Shown here piece by piece: positions 62,050 to 64,000 of a stretch of DNA of 64,000 bases. Each line of letters opens with the position of its first letter. The stretch's first letter is position 1. Below the pieces are notes generated by a model, which was not told where the DNA came from, ran no database searches, and saw only the letters and a program-made list of their open reading frames with translations. The DNA comes from Flavobacterium noncentrifugens (lineage in GTDB: Bacteria; Bacteroidota; Bacteroidia; Flavobacteriales; Flavobacteriaceae), in NCBI RefSeq assembly GCF_900100375.1, contig NZ_FNEZ01000008.1:3740-67739 (forward strand). The letters are read 5' to 3'. The position numbers were made by a program, and so were the translations under genes.

Positions 62050-64000
62050 TTATAATGTCTTATCGGTTTCGACTTCCATGCGGTCTCGGTAATAATTGTA
62101 AGTCTGCAGTTGCGCCCGGAATATTGGGTTTTGGCCGCGGACACGGTATTTATTGTCAAGTTTTTCTGCATGGTAACGCGCTTTTACGTTTCCTTTCCAG
62201 CCGATATCGAAGGTGTCGATCAGCTCTTTTTTGACATTCGGATCATAAATCGGGCACGTCACTTCTACCCTTCCATCAAGGTTTCTGGTCATGAAATCAG
62301 CAGATGAAATAAAGACTTCCGGATCTTCATTGTTCCCGAAAATGTAGACGCGGGAATGCTCAAGATAATTGTCTACGATACTGATGGCTTCAATATTTTC
62401 GCTCATGCCTTTTACTCCGGGAATTAGCGAGCAAATGCCGCGAACCTGCAACCTGATCCTGACTCCGGCGCGGCTGGCATCATATAACTTATCGATTAAA
62501 GCGAAATCAGATAAACTATTCATTTTCAAATTAATATAGGCATTGTTCCCAGCTTGGGCATTCAAAATTTCACGGTCGATAAGCTTGTAAAACTTGCTTC
62601 GTGTGTAATGTGGAGAAACGATCAAATGCTTGTATCTGTGAATGCGGAAATTGACATCAAAGAAATCAAAGACCTTGTCAACATCTTTTAAGATTTGCTG
62701 GTGTGCGGTCAATAATGTGACATCGGTGTAAACCTTTGCTGTTGCTTCATTGAAATTTCCGGTAGAAACGAGTCCGTAACGGCGTAATTTTCCTTCTTCA
62801 ATTCGTTCGACCACACAGATTTTACTGTGGACTTTCAATCCTTTGATCCCAAAGATCAGGTGAATGCCTTCGGTTTGCATTTGCTCAGCGTATGAAATGT
62901 TGCTGGCTTCATCGAAACGCGCCTGCAATTCAATTTGAACGGTCACTTTCTTGCCGTTTTTTGCTGCGTTGATCAATGAACTGATGATCTGCGAATTTTT
63001 CGCCAATCGGTACAAGGTGATCTTAATCGTAGTCACTTTCGGATCCAGAGCCGCTTCCCGAAGGAATTTGATCAGATAAGAAAACGACTGATACGGCGCA
63101 TTAATCAGGTAATCGCGCTTGCTGATCTTATCGAGTATGCTGCCGTCAAGGCTTAGTCCGCGCACCGGCAACGGCTCATTCGAATTATACAATAAATCGT
63201 ACCGCCCGAGGCTTGGAAAATTCATATAATCGCGGCGGTTGTGGTAACGGCCACCGGGAATGATGCTGTCAGTAGAATCGATTCCCATTTTAGAAAGGAA
63301 AAATTTAAGGGTGTCTTTTCCGATGGATTGGTCGTAAACGAAACGCACCGGCTCTCCGATCAACCGGTCTTTCACTCCGGTTGAAATCTTTTCCATCAAG
63401 CTTTTACTTTGGTCTGAATCGATGTCGAGCTGCGCATCACGCGTGATTTTGATCATGTGTGCCGATACGCTTTCGTAATCAAAAATATTGAAAATGCTTC
63501 CGAGGTTGTGCCGGATCACATCATCCACAAAAATAATATAAGTCTTTTCATCAGTGGATGGCAGAACGACAAAACGGTTGATTGTTTTTGGGATTTCAAT
63601 GACGGCATAACGCACTTCCTGTTTGGCTTTTACCAATCCGAGTAATGTTTTTCCGGGTTTTTCAGGCTTCATGACCAGTTTTACAGCAAGATAACCCACG
63701 GTGTCTTTCAACAATGGAAACTCGGCAAGATCGTTCAGGATAATCGTTACCAATGCCGGACTGACCTGTTGGATGAAAAAATCCTTGATGAAAATTTCCT
63801 GTTCGCGCGATACTTCCTTTTCATTGATCATGAAAATATTTTGCTCCTGCAGTTTCTTTTCGATAATGCTTAGGATGCGCAAACTTTCGGATTGTTGCTG
63901 GATGACGATTTCTGTAATGTCTTTAATGAGTTGTTTGGAACTGATGCCGCCCAGAAGCTTTTCACCTGAAATTCCCGAAAGGCTCAACCTTCGGATCGCG
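62050..64000 (-). CDS. ppk1: Polyphosphate kinase 1 (N-terminus beyond window)
   Basis: About 650 codons are visible. The frame stays open through the right edge (reading AIRRLSLSG at the edge), so the first ~40 residues are missing; a TTG at 63987 is not a credible start. PPK1 features: KVHSKICVVER with the autophosphorylated His region, VSTGNFNEATAKVYTDVTLL, NYLEHSRVYIFGN with a second active-site His, and SSADFMTRNLDGRVEV. It makes polyphosphate from ATP at the membrane. It precedes the ppx gene on the same strand. Confidence 0.95.
   Translation of the reverse strand, partial: AIRRLSLSGISGEKLLGGISSKQLIKDITEIVIQQQSESLRILSIIEKKLQEQNIFMINEKEVSREQEIFIKDFFIQQVSPALVTIILNDLAEFPLLKDTVGYLAVKLVMKPEKPGKTLLGLVKAKQEVRYAVIEIPKTINRFVVLPSTDEKTYIIFVDDVIRHNLGSIFNIFDYESVSAHMIKITRDAQLDIDSDQSKSLMEKISTGVKDRLIGEPVRFVYDQSIGKDTLKFFLSKMGIDSTDSIIPGGRYHNRRDYMNFPSLGRYDLLYNSNEPLPVRGLSLDGSILDKISKRDYLINAPYQSFSYLIKFLREAALDPKVTTIKITLYRLAKNSQIISSLINAAKNGKKVTVQIELQARFDEASNISYAEQMQTEGIHLIFGIKGLKVHSKICVVERIEEGKLRRYGLVSTGNFNEATAKVYTDVTLLTAHQQILKDVDKVFDFFDVNFRIHRYKHLIVSPHYTRSKFYKLIDREILNAQAGNNAYINLKMNSLSDFALIDKLYDASRAGVRIRLQVRGICSLIPGVKGMSENIEAISIVDNYLEHSRVYIFGNNEDPEVFISSADFMTRNLDGRVEVTCPIYDPNVKKELIDTFDIGWKGNVKARYHAEKLDNKYRVRGQNPIFRAQLQTYNYYRDRMEVETDKTL

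Noticed and set aside
63985..63987. TTG as start of ppk1
   Set aside because: The frame continues to the edge, and a normal PPK1 has about 40 more N-terminal residues.

Overview
The window looks like a chromosomal segment of a Flavobacterium-like member of the Flavobacteriaceae (Bacteroidota). The evidence is the density of type IX secretion (T9SS) substrates with C-terminal sorting domains, promoters of the Bacteroidota TTG-N(17-21)-TAnnTTTG kind, A-rich start regions without Shine-Dalgarno sequences, and lineage-typical genes (DUF3822 next to rsmD, a deoxyhypusine-synthase homologue behind an arginine decarboxylase, the CHU_C/gliding-motility C-terminal domain). No phage, insertion sequence, CRISPR array, plasmid function or classical defence island was recognised.

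Layout. 1-15.4 kb is a cell-surface region: a repeat-rich adhesin cut by the left edge (minus), two large T9SS substrates (1.9-10.3 kb, plus), a small beta-barrel protein, a small lipoprotein, and a translationally coupled pair of a T9SS-CTD miniprotein and a Cthe_2159-like beta-helix protein (minus). 15.5-17.0 kb holds a divergent OxyR/OsmC peroxide module. 17.5-23.8 kb is an RND efflux operon headed by a tiny secreted protein with a near-leaderless promoter. 23.9-32.8 kb has an S74-chaperone beta-roll protein, an MsbA-like ABC exporter and a 1511-residue adhesin with eight Ig-like repeats. 33-46.4 kb is mostly housekeeping metabolism: proline dehydrogenase, aroB, polyamine genes, a deaminated-base DNA glycosylase, DinB, PEP carboxylase, Lrp, an M14 peptidase, an acyltransferase, a spermidine-synthase-like protein and a fasciclin protein. 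46.6-53.9 kb carries an MBOAT/SGNH O-acetylation pair, kdsB, a RecD-like helicase, DUF3822, rsmD and a dicarboxylate symporter. RNase P RNA lies at about 53.97-54.28 kb (minus). 54.4-60.9 kb has a topoisomerase IB gene, a lipoprotein, a frameshifted dnaX, a small hypothetical and a Na+/H+ antiporter. The right end is ppx/ppk1 (minus, ppk1 cut by the edge).

The most interesting non-coding signals are: (a) two copies of a dispersed hairpin element (39.35 kb and 61.9 kb) whose stems share exactly the same pattern of purine-rich mismatches but different apical parts; (b) a ten-unit, about 21-bp tandem array containing 16 ACGT tetramers at close to helical spacing (58.94-59.16 kb), abutting an orphan T9SS-CTD tail; (c) a run of ten A in dnaX where the frame changes, so that gamma and tau could both be made by slippage; (d) structured or unusual leaders in front of the efflux operon and the deoxyhypusine-synthase homologue.

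All family assignments come from reading motifs by eye. No database search was run.
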